Source: a virus. From it: a DNA stretch of 23,267 bases. Each line of letters opens with the position of its first letter. Within the stretch, counting starts at the first letter, position 1. The position numbers and the translations under genes were made by a program. This document shows, one piece after another, positions 1 to 9,008 of the stretch. The notes beneath the pieces were generated by a model. That model was not told the DNA's origin. It worked only from the letters and a program-made list of their open reading frames with translations, and did not search any database. The stretch is taken from IMG/VR virus record IMGVR_UViG_3300017971_007926, positions 1 to 23,267 of that record. One strand, written 5' to 3'.

Positions 1-2697
1 TTATGTAAACACCCATACCCAGTCCACGTTATCCCGGATCGCGGTTATGCGGGCTGTGCCGTCGTTCAGGTTCTTTTCTATCTCGGTAATTACGAAAACC
101 GTTTCATCGAGAAACACAATTTCATTCCCCTGCCCATCCTTCTCCTTCCATGTGAAATAGGCCTTGCTGAATGGCTCGAGAAGGAAAGCCTCCATGCCGA
201 GGGTGACGGCCAGCTTTTCAGCCGGATCCCGGTGCATCTTCATGCAGTTTTCAGAGAGCTCTATGGCTCCGAGCTGGAGATAAAGAGCCGTGTCGAAATC
301 TTGGCCTCCATGCTCGCCGTGTTCCCAGCCTACGCTTTCAATCTGCTTCGATTCTTCATATCTATATTCGTTATAGAACTCCCGGAATTGGCTCCGGAAT
401 GCGATCCACTTCTTGCATTGCTCAGAGTCATAAAACAGCCGCGGCTCATCTTTATTGTCATTCCCTGCCGTGCCCATATAGAAGCGGGGGGCATCGGAGG
501 GCACATCAGAGTCGAAATACCGGGCTGTGAGCTTCCCCTCCAGATTTACGAAGAAATGGGAGACCGTGCTGATCTTGAGGAGCGACAGAATCTCCTCGTT
601 AGCCTGCATTTCCGTCCCCTTCAAAAACAGACCGAGCACCTGCTTCCGGGCCGTATCGAGATCGAGGAGAGACTTGGCATCGATAAGATCCTTATTGACG
701 CGGTTGCCGATCCTCCAGATGGCAAGCAGGAGGCCGCTTAGGAAGCCGGCCTGCTTTGAGCCGCCTATCTCCGAGAAGCTCCGATCGATGCCAGCCAGAT
801 CCACGCTGATAAGATCGCTTCCCGGGTTAACTTTAACGTCAATAGTTCCATTCGAGAGATTAGTGATATATTGCGTTGTCGGCGTCAGCTGCGTTTCGCC
901 CTTATAGACATTATCTATTGATTGAAGGGCATAGGTGACGCTGTCGAAGCTAGTGCGGGACGGCTGATATCTCCAATAAGTTGAGCCGTCGGTTGCGATC
1001 TGAGGCGGGAGAATACGCCTCATTTTGCCTAACATCATGGGCATCGGTCGGCCGCGCCAGGATTCATCGGGGATAGAGTTATCATATCGGTTATCCGGCC
1101 GCGGCAGCTTCTCGAATACCAACTGCTTGTCATCGATCCCGATCTCAGTTATAGAGCCGAAGGTGGGATTTCGCGTGATCGCCGTTCCGAAGGCGGCAAG
1201 ATCTTCATACTTCTCGTCGATTTCACCTACCCAGAGCCGTGCGGTCCTCCCATGCCATAACCATTCCCCTCGATAGCGTGCCCAATATTCCGGATGATTG
1301 AAGCGGAGCGTTCCGAAGTCAAGCCGAGTATCCGGCTGGGAGAACTCGCCCACGCCCTGTAAGACGCTCGGGATCTCAGCCAGATACGGCAGCACATAGT
1401 CCGGCTCATAATATTGCAGCACTTCGACGTCATCAATAAACATAGATGCGCTGCCGAGCGCGGCTTTGCCGCCGATAAACACATCATAATACCGATAGGA
1501 ATCATGGACTATAAAAGTGATTTCATAGGTCGTCCATTTGGTAGAATTCGGGACGGTTAACGCCCAATAGCTTGTCTGCCATTGCATATTATTGTTAAGC
1601 CAAATATTCGCCCCGACATCGCGCATAAGGACAAAGCCGGTTACGCCGCCGGTGCTGTGTTTATACTTGAATCGCAGCATAGCCTTTTTTGCCTGATGAA
1701 GGAAAACATTCGTCTGCTGCAGATAGACGGTATTTGCGCTGTCGCCTGTAAACTTGGCGCTGTAAGCCGATTTATCGTTATAGATCTCGGTATCTTCACG
1801 CGCAATAGCGGTGCTGCCGCCGCAGTATTCGCCCCAATCCTCGACATTCGCGCTGGTAAGCCACCAATCTAGGGTGCCGTTTTTTATCATGTTTGCCGTG
1901 CGTACAATGTCACGGCCTTTATTGCCGTACATCTGCATAAAAAGCGCGATATAGGACCATTTGGGCTCCCCGCTTACCTGCTCGGCCGGCGAGTCATCAT
2001 CATTAGTATGGACAAAGAGACGCCCCTCTAAATGATCCCAATAAAAGCCAGCGGAGGCGATATCCACGTTAGGAAGATCAAAATACTGCATCAGCAAATT
2101 CCCGCTTTCCATCACATCGTGAACCTCTGCCGGAAAATTCCTTTCACCTTTTTTGCGAACATGCGCACGATCGTAATAAAATGTCGTGCCGCTTGAGGCA
2201 ACGGCCTGCTGCTCAAGTAATATACGTACGCTTGTCGTGCCGCTTGCTATCGTCGGTGTGGTAAATTCCAATATATAAAATGTCCATTCAGCCGGCGGAT
2301 CAATCTCAAGTTGCGCGATATTTGTCAGAGTCTCAAGATCATAAACACGGATGCGGCCATCTGTCTCGGTGCCGGCCTTTGCCCAGATGCGCAGCTCATA
2401 TGCCTCACCCGGGGCGAGTTCTATATCCTGATGAGCCCGCGGCAGGGTGCCGCCATTTTCGGTTATCCGAAGACAGTTTCCGATAACGCCGCCGGCAACG
2501 CTGGCCAGTGTCGCCTGTGTCGCTGTCCATCCGGTCGTATTTAGATCAAATTCTCCATTGTCCAGATATTGACCCAATTCATAGGCGCCATTCCCGGTTT
2601 TCCCCCATCGCAAAGTCTGCATCCGGCGGCCGAATTCAATCTCCGCCATCGCAAAAATGTCAAGGTGTGATTTCCGGGCGAGCTCTGCCAGCTTCAT
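1..2697 (-). CDS. Tail tip/hub protein with carbohydrate-binding-like domains
   Basis: Complete 898-residue protein, last gene of the tail block, starting with ATG in an ATGA overlap with the upstream tail gene. Residues about 45-185 and 268-430 look like two beta-sandwich modules of the CBM4/9 type: each opens with an 'NG-F' or 'NGTLDWW' segment, continues with alternating beta strands and closes with a 'YYDRAHV' or 'FIDDVEV' strand. The flanking segments (1-40, 185-265 and 430 onward, with 'RLDFGTLRFNHPEYW') read as a tail hub/tip fold, so the modules look inserted into loops. Being downstream of the tape measure fits a distal tail location and a role in host adsorption. The binding target cannot be read from sequence. 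Tail location is well supported; the exact hub function is inferred. Confidence 0.72.
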   Translation of the reverse strand: MKLAELARKSHLDIFAMAEIEFGRRMQTLRWGKTGNGAYELGQYLDNGEFDLNTTGWTATQATLASVAGGVIGNCLRITENGGTLPRAHQDIELAPGEAYELRIWAKAGTETDGRIRVYDLETLTNIAQLEIDPPAEWTFYILEFTTPTIASGTTSVRILLEQQAVASSGTTFYYDRAHVRKKGERNFPAEVHDVMESGNLLMQYFDLPNVDIASAGFYWDHLEGRLFVHTNDDDSPAEQVSGEPKWSYIALFMQMYGNKGRDIVRTANMIKNGTLDWWLTSANVEDWGEYCGGSTAIAREDTEIYNDKSAYSAKFTGDSANTVYLQQTNVFLHQAKKAMLRFKYKHSTGGVTGFVLMRDVGANIWLNNNMQWQTSYWALTVPNSTKWTTYEITFIVHDSYRYYDVFIGGKAALGSASMFIDDVEVLQYYEPDYVLPYLAEIPSVLQGVGEFSQPDTRLDFGTLRFNHPEYWARYRGEWLWHGRTARLWVGEIDEKYEDLAAFGTAITRNPTFGSITEIGIDDKQLVFEKLPRPDNRYDNSIPDESWRGRPMPMMLGKMRRILPPQIATDGSTYWRYQPSRTSFDSVTYALQSIDNVYKGETQLTPTTQYITNLSNGTIDVKVNPGSDLISVDLAGIDRSFSEIGGSKQAGFLSGLLLAIWRIGNRVNKDLIDAKSLLDLDTARKQVLGLFLKGTEMQANEEILSLLKISTVSHFFVNLEGKLTARYFDSDVPSDAPRFYMGTAGNDNKDEPRLFYDSEQCKKWIAFRSQFREFYNEYRYEESKQIESVGWEHGEHGGQDFDTALYLQLGAIELSENCMKMHRDPAEKLAVTLGMEAFLLEPFSKAYFTWKEKDGQGNEIVFLDETVFVITEIEKNLNDGTARITAIRDNVDWVWVFT

Positions 2698-3821
2698 CCT
2701 CGAGCATCCTCGATCGAGAAATTCAGCTCATAGAGCGGCGTTGAATACACGATACAGCGCAAGGTCCAGGCTGCTATGTGGACGAAGAAGATCTTCGAGG
2801 TCAGAGAGCCAGGATCTTCGATAAAGAAAAAGGGCTTGCTGATCCCGAAATTATCAAAATGGCTCCGGTAGGAAGCGAGATCCGAGCTGCCCTTGATCCG
2901 GACCGAATAAGCCCGGGAGGTGAAGTGATCGTAGAGCAGGGCGCTTTTCTGGCCGCCCAGCGCCGGCGTGATAATACTCGGATCCTCCGGCGCCTCCTCG
3001 GGATCATAGCGGAAATTTCTCGAGGGCTGAAAGATTGTGCCGGCCGCGGGATAGCCTATGGCCACATAGCCGTCCGGATTTTTGGGATCAATGATCGCCA
3101 GGCGGGCATAGGAATAATTCTGTGCTGTACTCCAGACATAAGCATAAATATTATCCCCGCATTTTGTTAGCGCCTGGTCGACCGGAGTTGAAGCAAAATT
3201 ATCATTCGAGAATTGGACCTTGATCACGACGCTTGAAGTCAGATTGTGTCCTATAAGAGCAAAATATTTAAAAGGCTTTGAGGATCCCATAATCCATTTA
3301 ACGGATTCCTGCGTATGGAGCGCTATATCGTCGCCATAATAGGTCGTGCCGCCTGTTCGGTCGGCGGCGTCAGAGTAGCCGATATATGTATAAATGCTGC
3401 GTGCTTTATTGGTTCCAGTATTGCAGCGCAGATTGACAGGACTTGAGCCTGCAGAGCGTGCGATCTTCCATTTGAACTCATAGGAGCCCGCCTCCTCAAA
3501 ATTTACATAATAGGTATTTGCACCCACGGCGTCCATTTGCGCCTTGATATGTGCGGCAAGCGTGCTCGCGCTATAATTTCCAGGTGTTAGATTGGCCGTG
3601 AGCTCGCCGCCGCCCTCGTCGAAATCCAGGCGGTCATTCACTGAGGCCGTAATTGTAAAGAATCCCCATTCGCTGCCGTATCCGTGCCGGCTGTGCCAGC
3701 GCTTTTTCCAGTCCGGATCCGCCAGGTTTTCCTTTGGGAAATTTACCGCCTCGCTTGAGATGACCGGCGTTATATCAGCCAATAAATTCGGTCCGCAGAA
3801 TTTCATTATCTCAATCGGCAT
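2694..3821 (-). CDS. Distal tail protein, unknown family
   Basis: A 375-residue protein between the tape measure gene (1 bp gap) and the tail-tip gene (4 bp ATGA overlap), the place where siphoviruses carry the distal tail protein. The N-terminus ('NLLADITPVISSEAVNFP') and C-terminus are typical of phage tail proteins that begin by describing a strand-rich core. Residues about 55-150 contain a segment with 'LTPGNYSASTLAAHI' followed by beta strands, a pattern that recurs in phage virion proteins as a small inserted domain. No catalytic residues, signal peptide or membrane segment is seen. It is likely structural; a Dit-like role is inferred from position only. Confidence 0.6.
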   Translation of the reverse strand: MPIEIMKFCGPNLLADITPVISSEAVNFPKENLADPDWKKRWHSRHGYGSEWGFFTITASVNDRLDFDEGGGELTANLTPGNYSASTLAAHIKAQMDAVGANTYYVNFEEAGSYEFKWKIARSAGSSPVNLRCNTGTNKARSIYTYIGYSDAADRTGGTTYYGDDIALHTQESVKWIMGSSKPFKYFALIGHNLTSSVVIKVQFSNDNFASTPVDQALTKCGDNIYAYVWSTAQNYSYARLAIIDPKNPDGYVAIGYPAAGTIFQPSRNFRYDPEEAPEDPSIITPALGGQKSALLYDHFTSRAYSVRIKGSSDLASYRSHFDNFGISKPFFFIEDPGSLTSKIFFVHIAAWTLRCIVYSTPLYELNFSIEDARG

Positions 3822-3822
3822 C

Positions 3823-6024
3823 CTATCCCTCCACCAGGGCGTTGACGTGGATCTTCATCACGCCCCGCTTGGTGAGTTTCAGCGTGTAGCGTGCCATCGC
3901 CTTAGCAAATGTTATGCCGTCGACATCTAGAGAGATCGGCTGCGGTGCGATATTCGCGACAAACTTAGGCTTGAAGGTCAGGACGGATCCCTGGGGACTT
4001 ATCGCCTCAGTCGGTAGCCCGCCAGTAAATACGCTGGCCGATTTCCCGCTCATCATGTCGCTTTGATGCCAGAGAGTATCCCTTATATCGTCGAGCTGAA
4101 GGATTAGATTAGATCGGATATCCCATTTGATCTCATCTAGGTTCGCCCGGATATTTATCGATTCCATAGCAGTGATAAATCCGTATTCTTTGGTAAGGGA
4201 TACGTCCCGGCCGCTCGGCCCGCCGCTCAATAGGTTTCCGAGAAACGTCCCGGCAAAGGCTCCGAGTCCGGTCCAGACGCCGCCGGCCGCAGCGGCCCCG
4301 CCGAGTAATCCTCCGCCGCCTCCGCCCGCTCCCGCCGCAGCGCCGGCTGCGCCGGATACTGAGCCCGCGACTCGCTGAGCGCTGTCCGCCATCATGTTAA
4401 AAACATTATTTGCAAGCCACTCTGTGACCATATTTCCGATCATGCTTTTAAAACTGTCATAAATAGAATCGCAGAGGTTCTGTATGTCCTCTTCAAAAGT
4501 TGAGCCCTTTGACATTAGATCTTCAACTGCATCTCCAAAGTTGCGGGAGATATCTAGACCTAATTGCTCCCAGTGATCGGTCACGTCCTGGATATAGGCA
4601 ACAGTGTCATCCTTCCAGCCCTCGGCTGAATCGGTGGCATCATCAAAGGATCCGGCGGCCTGGTCGATAACGCCGCTGAGATCTCGAGCCTTGGGGATTG
4701 CCGTTTCCCCTAGTTCCTGATAGATCAGGCCGAAGGATTTAAACTTTGGAAGCAAGGGAGTAAGGATTCTGTCTACTTCATCTAGCGCATCGTTAAAGCC
4801 CTTTTGCTCTTTTTTCGCATTCTTAAGCTCATCCTTTATCCCTTTCAGCATATCCTCGTGTTCTCTATCAAGCTCTAAAAGTCGCGCTTGTATAGCGTCC
4901 TTGCGCTTCATCTCGTCGACATAGGCTTTCCAAGCATCCGGACCCTTCTCGATTTCCTTCCGCACCTCCTCCAGTGGCGGCTTGAGGGCCTCGAGGGAGC
5001 TAATGAAACTCATCGCCTTGCGCCGGCCTTCGCTTTCTAGCTGATCCATTGCATCGTCAATGCCAAGTATTTTATCGGCGACGTCACCAAGCCAGCCAGC
5101 GGGATCTATATTTTTGATATATTCAAGCGATTCAATAATGTCATCCAAAGCATATGTCATGTTGACAAAAAGATCGGTTACTTTAGTTATGTTTTCCCCA
5201 AGCTGTTGGGCCCATTCTTGGAGCCGACCTTCTTCTTTTAATTTATTCACCCATTCAAGGACGCCCTCCAGTCCTTCCTTGAGGGATTCCATAACGCCGG
5301 CATCCATGACATCTTTGCGAAATTGATACCAGGCATCTGAAAGCATGGAGGTAAGTCCCTTCCAGCTTTCAGCCATCTTCTCCGAACCGCCCTCAAATTT
5401 CCCCGTAAACTGATATAGAACATTTTCAAGCTCCGGTAAGGTGACTTTTGAAAGATCTTGGATACCTAATTCTACCTCTGCAAATTTAGTGATCATTGCA
5501 GAGATACCCTTTTCCCGGAAGAGATCTGCCGCGCCTAATCCGCCTTTTAGGGCTCGGGCGAATTGATCAGTCGCTGTCGGAAGATCTATGCCCATACCGG
5601 CGGCCACATCGGCAATTCGCGGAAGCCAATCTTTAAAGGGTACGTCAATCGCAGCAAGCCGGGTACCGGATGAAATTACTTCCTCAAGGGTAAATGGCAG
5701 AGTGGCAGCTACCTCATTGAAAAAATCAAAGGCATTATTTGCAGCCTCCTGGGAACCGAGGAGAATTTCAAGCTGCATTCTGTATTGTTCAGTTTGCACG
5801 CCTACGTCTACAAAGGATTGAATCAATCCCTTTGCGCCTCGAAATGCAGCCGATAATCCACCGACAGCAAGAATCCCCGCCGATACTTGTGCCCAAAGTC
5901 CCTTGATTGTTGGCGTCGTCACGTCTGCCTGAGTCTTTATCCCCTCCACGGCATCGTCTACCGCCTCAATGCTGCGGACCGCGCCCTTGGAATCGGCGGT
6001 TATAAGATATTTAATATCGGCCAT
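3823..6024 (-). CDS. Tail tape measure protein
   Basis: A 733-residue protein, start ATG two codons after the stop of the tail chaperone frame. Such proteins fill the tail tube, set tail length and help DNA entry. The N-terminal 250 residues show the pattern seen in tape measure proteins: an opening 'ADIKYLITADSKGAVRSIEAVDDAVEGI' style segment (shown here only as its theme), a hydrophobic helix near residues 45-70, then 'LLGSQEAANNAFDFFNEVAATLPFTLEEV' like text. Charged coiled-coil helices follow around 330-430. A Gly/Ala-rich run lies at about 548-598 and could be a membrane-active or flexible part. By the usual rule of roughly 0.15 nm per residue, the tail would be near 110 nm. Family call is firm from length, content and position after the G/GT pair. 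Confidence 0.88.
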   Translation of the reverse strand: MADIKYLITADSKGAVRSIEAVDDAVEGIKTQADVTTPTIKGLWAQVSAGILAVGGLSAAFRGAKGLIQSFVDVGVQTEQYRMQLEILLGSQEAANNAFDFFNEVAATLPFTLEEVISSGTRLAAIDVPFKDWLPRIADVAAGMGIDLPTATDQFARALKGGLGAADLFREKGISAMITKFAEVELGIQDLSKVTLPELENVLYQFTGKFEGGSEKMAESWKGLTSMLSDAWYQFRKDVMDAGVMESLKEGLEGVLEWVNKLKEEGRLQEWAQQLGENITKVTDLFVNMTYALDDIIESLEYIKNIDPAGWLGDVADKILGIDDAMDQLESEGRRKAMSFISSLEALKPPLEEVRKEIEKGPDAWKAYVDEMKRKDAIQARLLELDREHEDMLKGIKDELKNAKKEQKGFNDALDEVDRILTPLLPKFKSFGLIYQELGETAIPKARDLSGVIDQAAGSFDDATDSAEGWKDDTVAYIQDVTDHWEQLGLDISRNFGDAVEDLMSKGSTFEEDIQNLCDSIYDSFKSMIGNMVTEWLANNVFNMMADSAQRVAGSVSGAAGAAAGAGGGGGGLLGGAAAAGGVWTGLGAFAGTFLGNLLSGGPSGRDVSLTKEYGFITAMESINIRANLDEIKWDIRSNLILQLDDIRDTLWHQSDMMSGKSASVFTGGLPTEAISPQGSVLTFKPKFVANIAPQPISLDVDGITFAKAMARYTLKLTKRGVMKIHVNALVEG

Positions 6025-6674
6025 TTATTTTTCCTTATCCGGCCAGCGTTTGGCTATCGACTGCCACATGCCGTATATGATCCCGAGCTTTGTTATGAAT
6101 AATTCCCGGCCTGCCTTGGTAAGGTTCAGGGATTCAAATAACATAGGCATTAGGCCATAATCTCTCGAAAAGCTAGATTGGAGAACATTTCGATTAAACC
6201 ATTCCCAAACAAACCTGTCTGCTCCTTTCAGCGCCGGCGGATTGTCAAGCGGATGATCCGACGCGCCCACCGTGCACTCCGCCAGCTGCGGATACCAATC
6301 TTCATACCATGCACAGTAGGCCTCTAATTTTTTATAAAATTCTTTAGATTCTGGGAAAACGCGATGATCTCCGAGCCAAAGGTCTTGACCCGGATCTCCG
6401 GCTTTGTATATTTCGGATTCTTGATCCGGATCCGCGAGAGAATCGAAAGATATTTCCTCTTATTCTCGTCGTCATAGGGTACGCGCTTTTCTCCATCCAT
6501 AAGATCCCAATCCATGACAACCGATGAAATATAGCCCAGGAGATCCCCGTTCCAAAGATAGGGGATTCCGGTAAGGCTTTCGGGCAGAACTAAAACCTTT
6601 AAGGATCCGAATTCTTCATCCTCTGCCTCTAGCTCCAGCCATTCGCCGTCAAAGTTGACTCTTCCAATGTCCAC
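6025..6674 (-). CDS. Tail assembly chaperone GT fusion made by -1 frameshift
   Basis: Joined product: residues 1-116 are read from the GTG at 6674, then ribosomes slip back one base at the A AAA AAT heptamer (6327-6333) and continue with TTA at 6327 to the stop at 6025, adding 100 residues for about 216 in total. The second frame is open before the slip site and through it, with protein-like text such as 'LEAYCAWYEDWYPQLAEC', and lies exactly in the -1 frame. A short and a frameshifted long chaperone between tail tube and tape measure genes is the lambda gpG/gpGT arrangement; the pair binds the tape measure during tail assembly. A GTG at 6270 preceded by GGAG could also start a separate 81-residue product. 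Frameshifting is inferred from the sequence, not measured. Confidence 0.78.
6324..6674 (-). CDS. Tail assembly chaperone, G-like short form
   Basis: A 116-residue protein starting with GTG at 6674, six bases after an AGGAGG ribosome binding site, and ending with TAG two codons after the slippery run. It follows the tail tube gene and precedes the tape measure gene, the classic slot of the short tail chaperone. The sequence itself ('FDGEWLELEAEDEEFGSLKV', 'EIIAFSQNLKNFIKN') has no motif I recognise, so the assignment rests on size, position and the -1 overlapping frame. In related phages this form is made in large excess over the fusion and is absent from the virion. Confidence 0.75.
   Translation of the reverse strand: MDIGRVNFDGEWLELEAEDEEFGSLKVLVLPESLTGIPYLWNGDLLGYISSVVMDWDLMDGEKRVPYDDENKRKYLSILSRIRIKNPKYTKPEIRVKTFGSEIIAFSQNLKNFIKN
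6327..6333 (-). other. Programmed -1 frameshift slippery site
   Basis: Heptamer A AAA AAT in the zero frame of the chaperone gene, made from a run of six A followed by T on the coding strand. It fits the X XXY YYZ rule, is followed one base later by the zero-frame TAG, and the -1 frame continues for 100 codons. No strong downstream hairpin was spotted by eye. Confidence 0.72.
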
Positions 6675-6725
6675 GCCTTTCCTCCTACTTAGGATATCGG
6701 GCCCTTCGGAGCTCTTTTTTGCCCT

Positions 6726-7793
6726 TTATGCTAAGTAGTCCGTCGCCATATTGTTGATGAGCTCGGCATAAAGCCGCGCATAACTCATGCCGGTAGGCGC
6801 AGCGGCCGCCTCCTCGGCCTGCAGAACCAGCCCGGAGCGTACGATCTGCTCTACATCAAAGGTGGGGATCTGCATCTTGAGCCTGGGGAAATAGAGGGCC
6901 AGATCATAATAGTTGGAGCCGCTGATCAGAGCGCCGGTAAATTTGATCAGCATCTTCTGGGTTGTCTCGGCCAGGGCGGTCGTGAGATAAGTAGCATTCC
7001 CGGCATTCATCCTCGGGAATCGGAGGGTCACAAGGGCCCTCTCGGCCCCGCCGGCGTCCTCTTCCAGGGGCTCGATGATCGTGTCGGTACCTACGGTGTG
7101 AAGGTTATCGTCGCCCTCGAGCAGCCTTTCAAGCACGACAGAGAAATCCGTCAAGACCAGGGCGTTTTCAGTTGACACGTCTCCGTTGTTTTCCGCGTTG
7201 ATCTTGACCGATCCCTGCTTGAAGCGGATCGCCGTTGAATCGAAATTCGCGGGTACGGTGAGCGCATCCATCTGGGTAGCCTGATTGACCGTAGAGGTAT
7301 CAATACAGTTGTCCCCGCGCATAGAGATCCGGGCCTTGAGCATCCCGCCGGAGAAGCTGAGCTCCAGCCGGTAGGGTTTAGCAGAGGGTACCTCGAAGAT
7401 CTTGCCGGCCCGCTCCTCGGCCCATGTACCGAAAAGGCTTGAGATCTCATCCTTCCACTGGAAGACGTGCTGATAGGCGCCGGTGAGATCTGTCGGCGCC
7501 CCGGCCGTGCCGAAGAGCATGGCCAGGAGCGTCCCGAAAGCGCCCGGCTCGTAGCGCATAGCGACCGGCAAAACGAAATCCCTGGAAGGCTTGAGTCCGA
7601 AATCGCTATGCCTTACATAAGGGCGATCTGAACCCTTGTCCGAGATAATGGGGATCTCGGGCGGCTGCAGGCCGGAAGGTTCTTCCAGAACAACCTCGTC
7701 GCCAGCACCCAGCGCGACAGCTGTTCCCCATTCCGAGGCCTTCTTGAAGCCCCGGGCGTGTAGGCGTTTTTCAGGTGATGTAGGAGTTGCCAT
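6726..7793 (-). CDS. Major tail tube protein
   Basis: A 355-residue protein with strong SD (AAGGAG) and a TAATG overlap with the gene before it. Tail tube proteins stack as rings around the tape measure. The text fits the group of phage tube proteins that begin with a strand describing 'GFKKASEWGTAVALGAGDEV', continue with 'SDRPYVRHSDFGLKPSRDF' and alternate beta strands through to 'YDLALYFPRLKMQ'. The position after the terminator-like gene and before the G/GT chaperones is what a tube protein should have. No signal peptide or membrane helix. Abundant expression is expected. The call is from overall pattern and synteny. Confidence 0.8.
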   Translation of the reverse strand: MATPTSPEKRLHARGFKKASEWGTAVALGAGDEVVLEEPSGLQPPEIPIISDKGSDRPYVRHSDFGLKPSRDFVLPVAMRYEPGAFGTLLAMLFGTAGAPTDLTGAYQHVFQWKDEISSLFGTWAEERAGKIFEVPSAKPYRLELSFSGGMLKARISMRGDNCIDTSTVNQATQMDALTVPANFDSTAIRFKQGSVKINAENNGDVSTENALVLTDFSVVLERLLEGDDNLHTVGTDTIIEPLEEDAGGAERALVTLRFPRMNAGNATYLTTALAETTQKMLIKFTGALISGSNYYDLALYFPRLKMQIPTFDVEQIVRSGLVLQAEEAAAAPTGMSYARLYAELINNMATDYLA

Positions 7794-7966
7794 TATTCCT
7801 TCTCCTTTTTGGGTTTGGTTTCAGCTTCGGTCGCGGCCCCGGTGGTAATCCACCATTCGGCAACGCCGGGCGGAAAATCCGAGAACGCATAGACCTTGCC
7901 ATGTTCGAGAGGCGGGCCCTTTCGGGGCACCTCATCCCCTCTCAGCCAGACGAACTTTTTTGACAT
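7793..7966 (-). CDS. Small unknown protein before the tail tube gene
   Basis: A 57-residue protein. I chose ATG 7966 because GGAGG lies six bases upstream; an in-frame TTG at 7978 would add four residues but overlaps that binding site. The centre ('VPRKGPPLEHGKVYAFSDFP', 'WWITTGAAT') looks like the compact beta-rich small proteins often placed among head-tail joining genes, and the tail is Lys/Glu-rich. The stop overlaps the tail tube ATG, implying translational coupling. Function unknown. Confidence 0.6.
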   Translation of the reverse strand: MSKKFVWLRGDEVPRKGPPLEHGKVYAFSDFPPGVAEWWITTGAATEAETKPKKEKE

Positions 7967-7980
7967 TTTTTCCTCCAACT

Positions 7981-8439
7981 TTAGAGCGTCGAATAGTTGC
8001 CGGCGATCCTTACCGAGAACATCTGCTCAAAGACCTTGAAATCCTCAAAGTCCTCAGATAAGGACTCGGCTATGTTAACCAGGAGGCAGAGCACGCCGAG
8101 CGACCCCGCCGCCCCGCTCCTGGAATCGGTATCAATTGCATAACGTATATCTCGGAGTACCTTTTCGAGAACGCTCACCGGATCCTTGCGGTCATGAATA
8201 GCCCCCTGGACGGCGATTCGGAATTCCTCTTCATAATAGAGATCCGAATGGTCCTCAAGAGGTTCCCCGCCCTCCTGGGTGATCCAATAAACCGGACCAT
8301 ATTTTGCTTTTTCTAGGGAAATATGCGCTTTCTCTACCTTGTGTGGCGTATAAAAATAATCGGCACCGGCCTGGATAACGCTAAGTACGGCATGGAACCG
8401 ATTCAAGACCTGTAGCCGCATCGGGATTTCTGGCGCCAT
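7981..8439 (-). CDS. Tail terminator-like protein
   Basis: A 152-residue protein in a TAATG overlap with the gp10-like gene, SD GGAGG. Its place, between the gp10-like and tail tube genes, is where siphoviruses encode the terminator that caps the tail tube and joins it to the head (lambda gpU class). The pattern of an N-terminal helix, then 'YWITQEGGEPLEDHSDLYY' beta text, a helix 'PVSVLEKVLRDIRYAI' and C-terminal 'FEQMFSVRIAGNYS' is compatible with that fold. No diagnostic motif, so the role is inferred mainly from synteny. Confidence 0.58.
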   Translation of the reverse strand: MAPEIPMRLQVLNRFHAVLSVIQAGADYFYTPHKVEKAHISLEKAKYGPVYWITQEGGEPLEDHSDLYYEEEFRIAVQGAIHDRKDPVSVLEKVLRDIRYAIDTDSRSGAAGSLGVLCLLVNIAESLSEDFEDFKVFEQMFSVRIAGNYSTL

Positions 8440-9008
8440 TAGATCCTCCCTGCCACTTTATAGAGCTCATCCGCCCGCATCAGGCGGTCGAGCAGCGGCC
8501 GCTTTTGGTCGATAGACTGCTCCAGCCATCGGAATGGCGGGATCTTGACCATCTTCTTGAGAATGAATAGGAAGGTAAGGCCCCGGCCCTTTTTCTGGGC
8601 GATCAGGAGTTTTCCCCGCTTCGACTTATAGACGAAGGTTTTGCCCATCAGGCGATACATGGGAGCGGTGCCCTTAACGCCCTTGAAAGGGATGGTCAGG
8701 AATTTCCGCCGGCGGGGATAGATCCGCCCGCCCTTTTCCAGGATCCGGGCGTACTTCGTGCCCTCGGATCCGATCTCCAGCCTGTATTCCTGGCCGAAGA
8801 TGGTTATACTGTGCTTTATGCTCCGGCGCAGCTTTCCGGTTTTGACCCCGCCCTCATAGCGGCCGACGATCGGCCCGGAGATATTCCGGATGATTTGCTT
8901 CCTGGCCACACCAGCCCAGCGCTCGAGCTGGAGCCTCGAGGCCCGCGGGATATTTTTCAGCGTGCGGGTCTTTTTGATCGCGCCGGTGATATCGATCGTG
9001 AATTTCAC
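8439..9008 (-). CDS. HK97 gp10-like head-tail/tail component
   Basis: A 189-residue protein. I place the start at GTG 9008: it overlaps the preceding stop as GTGA and has GGAGAAGG five bases upstream, whereas an upstream ATG at 9128 would run far into the connector gene. Residues around 55-90 contain 'TGKLRRSIKH' followed by 'GSEGTKYARILEKGG', the recognisable core of the HK97 gp10 family, which takes part in head-tail joining or tail completion. The protein is very basic. Neighbours (connector before, terminator-like after) agree. Confidence 0.78.
   Translation of the reverse strand: MKFTIDITGAIKKTRTLKNIPRASRLQLERWAGVARKQIIRNISGPIVGRYEGGVKTGKLRRSIKHSITIFGQEYRLEIGSEGTKYARILEKGGRIYPRRRKFLTIPFKGVKGTAPMYRLMGKTFVYKSKRGKLLIAQKKGRGLTFLFILKKMVKIPPFRWLEQSIDQKRPLLDRLMRADELYKVAGRI

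Noticed and set aside
232-741. 169-residue open frame on the plus strand
   Set aside because: Antisense to the tail-tip gene, no support from context or motifs.
6025-6270. Stand-alone 81-residue gene only
   Set aside because: The frame is open well upstream through the slippery site and fits the known G/GT layout; kept only as an alternative internal start.
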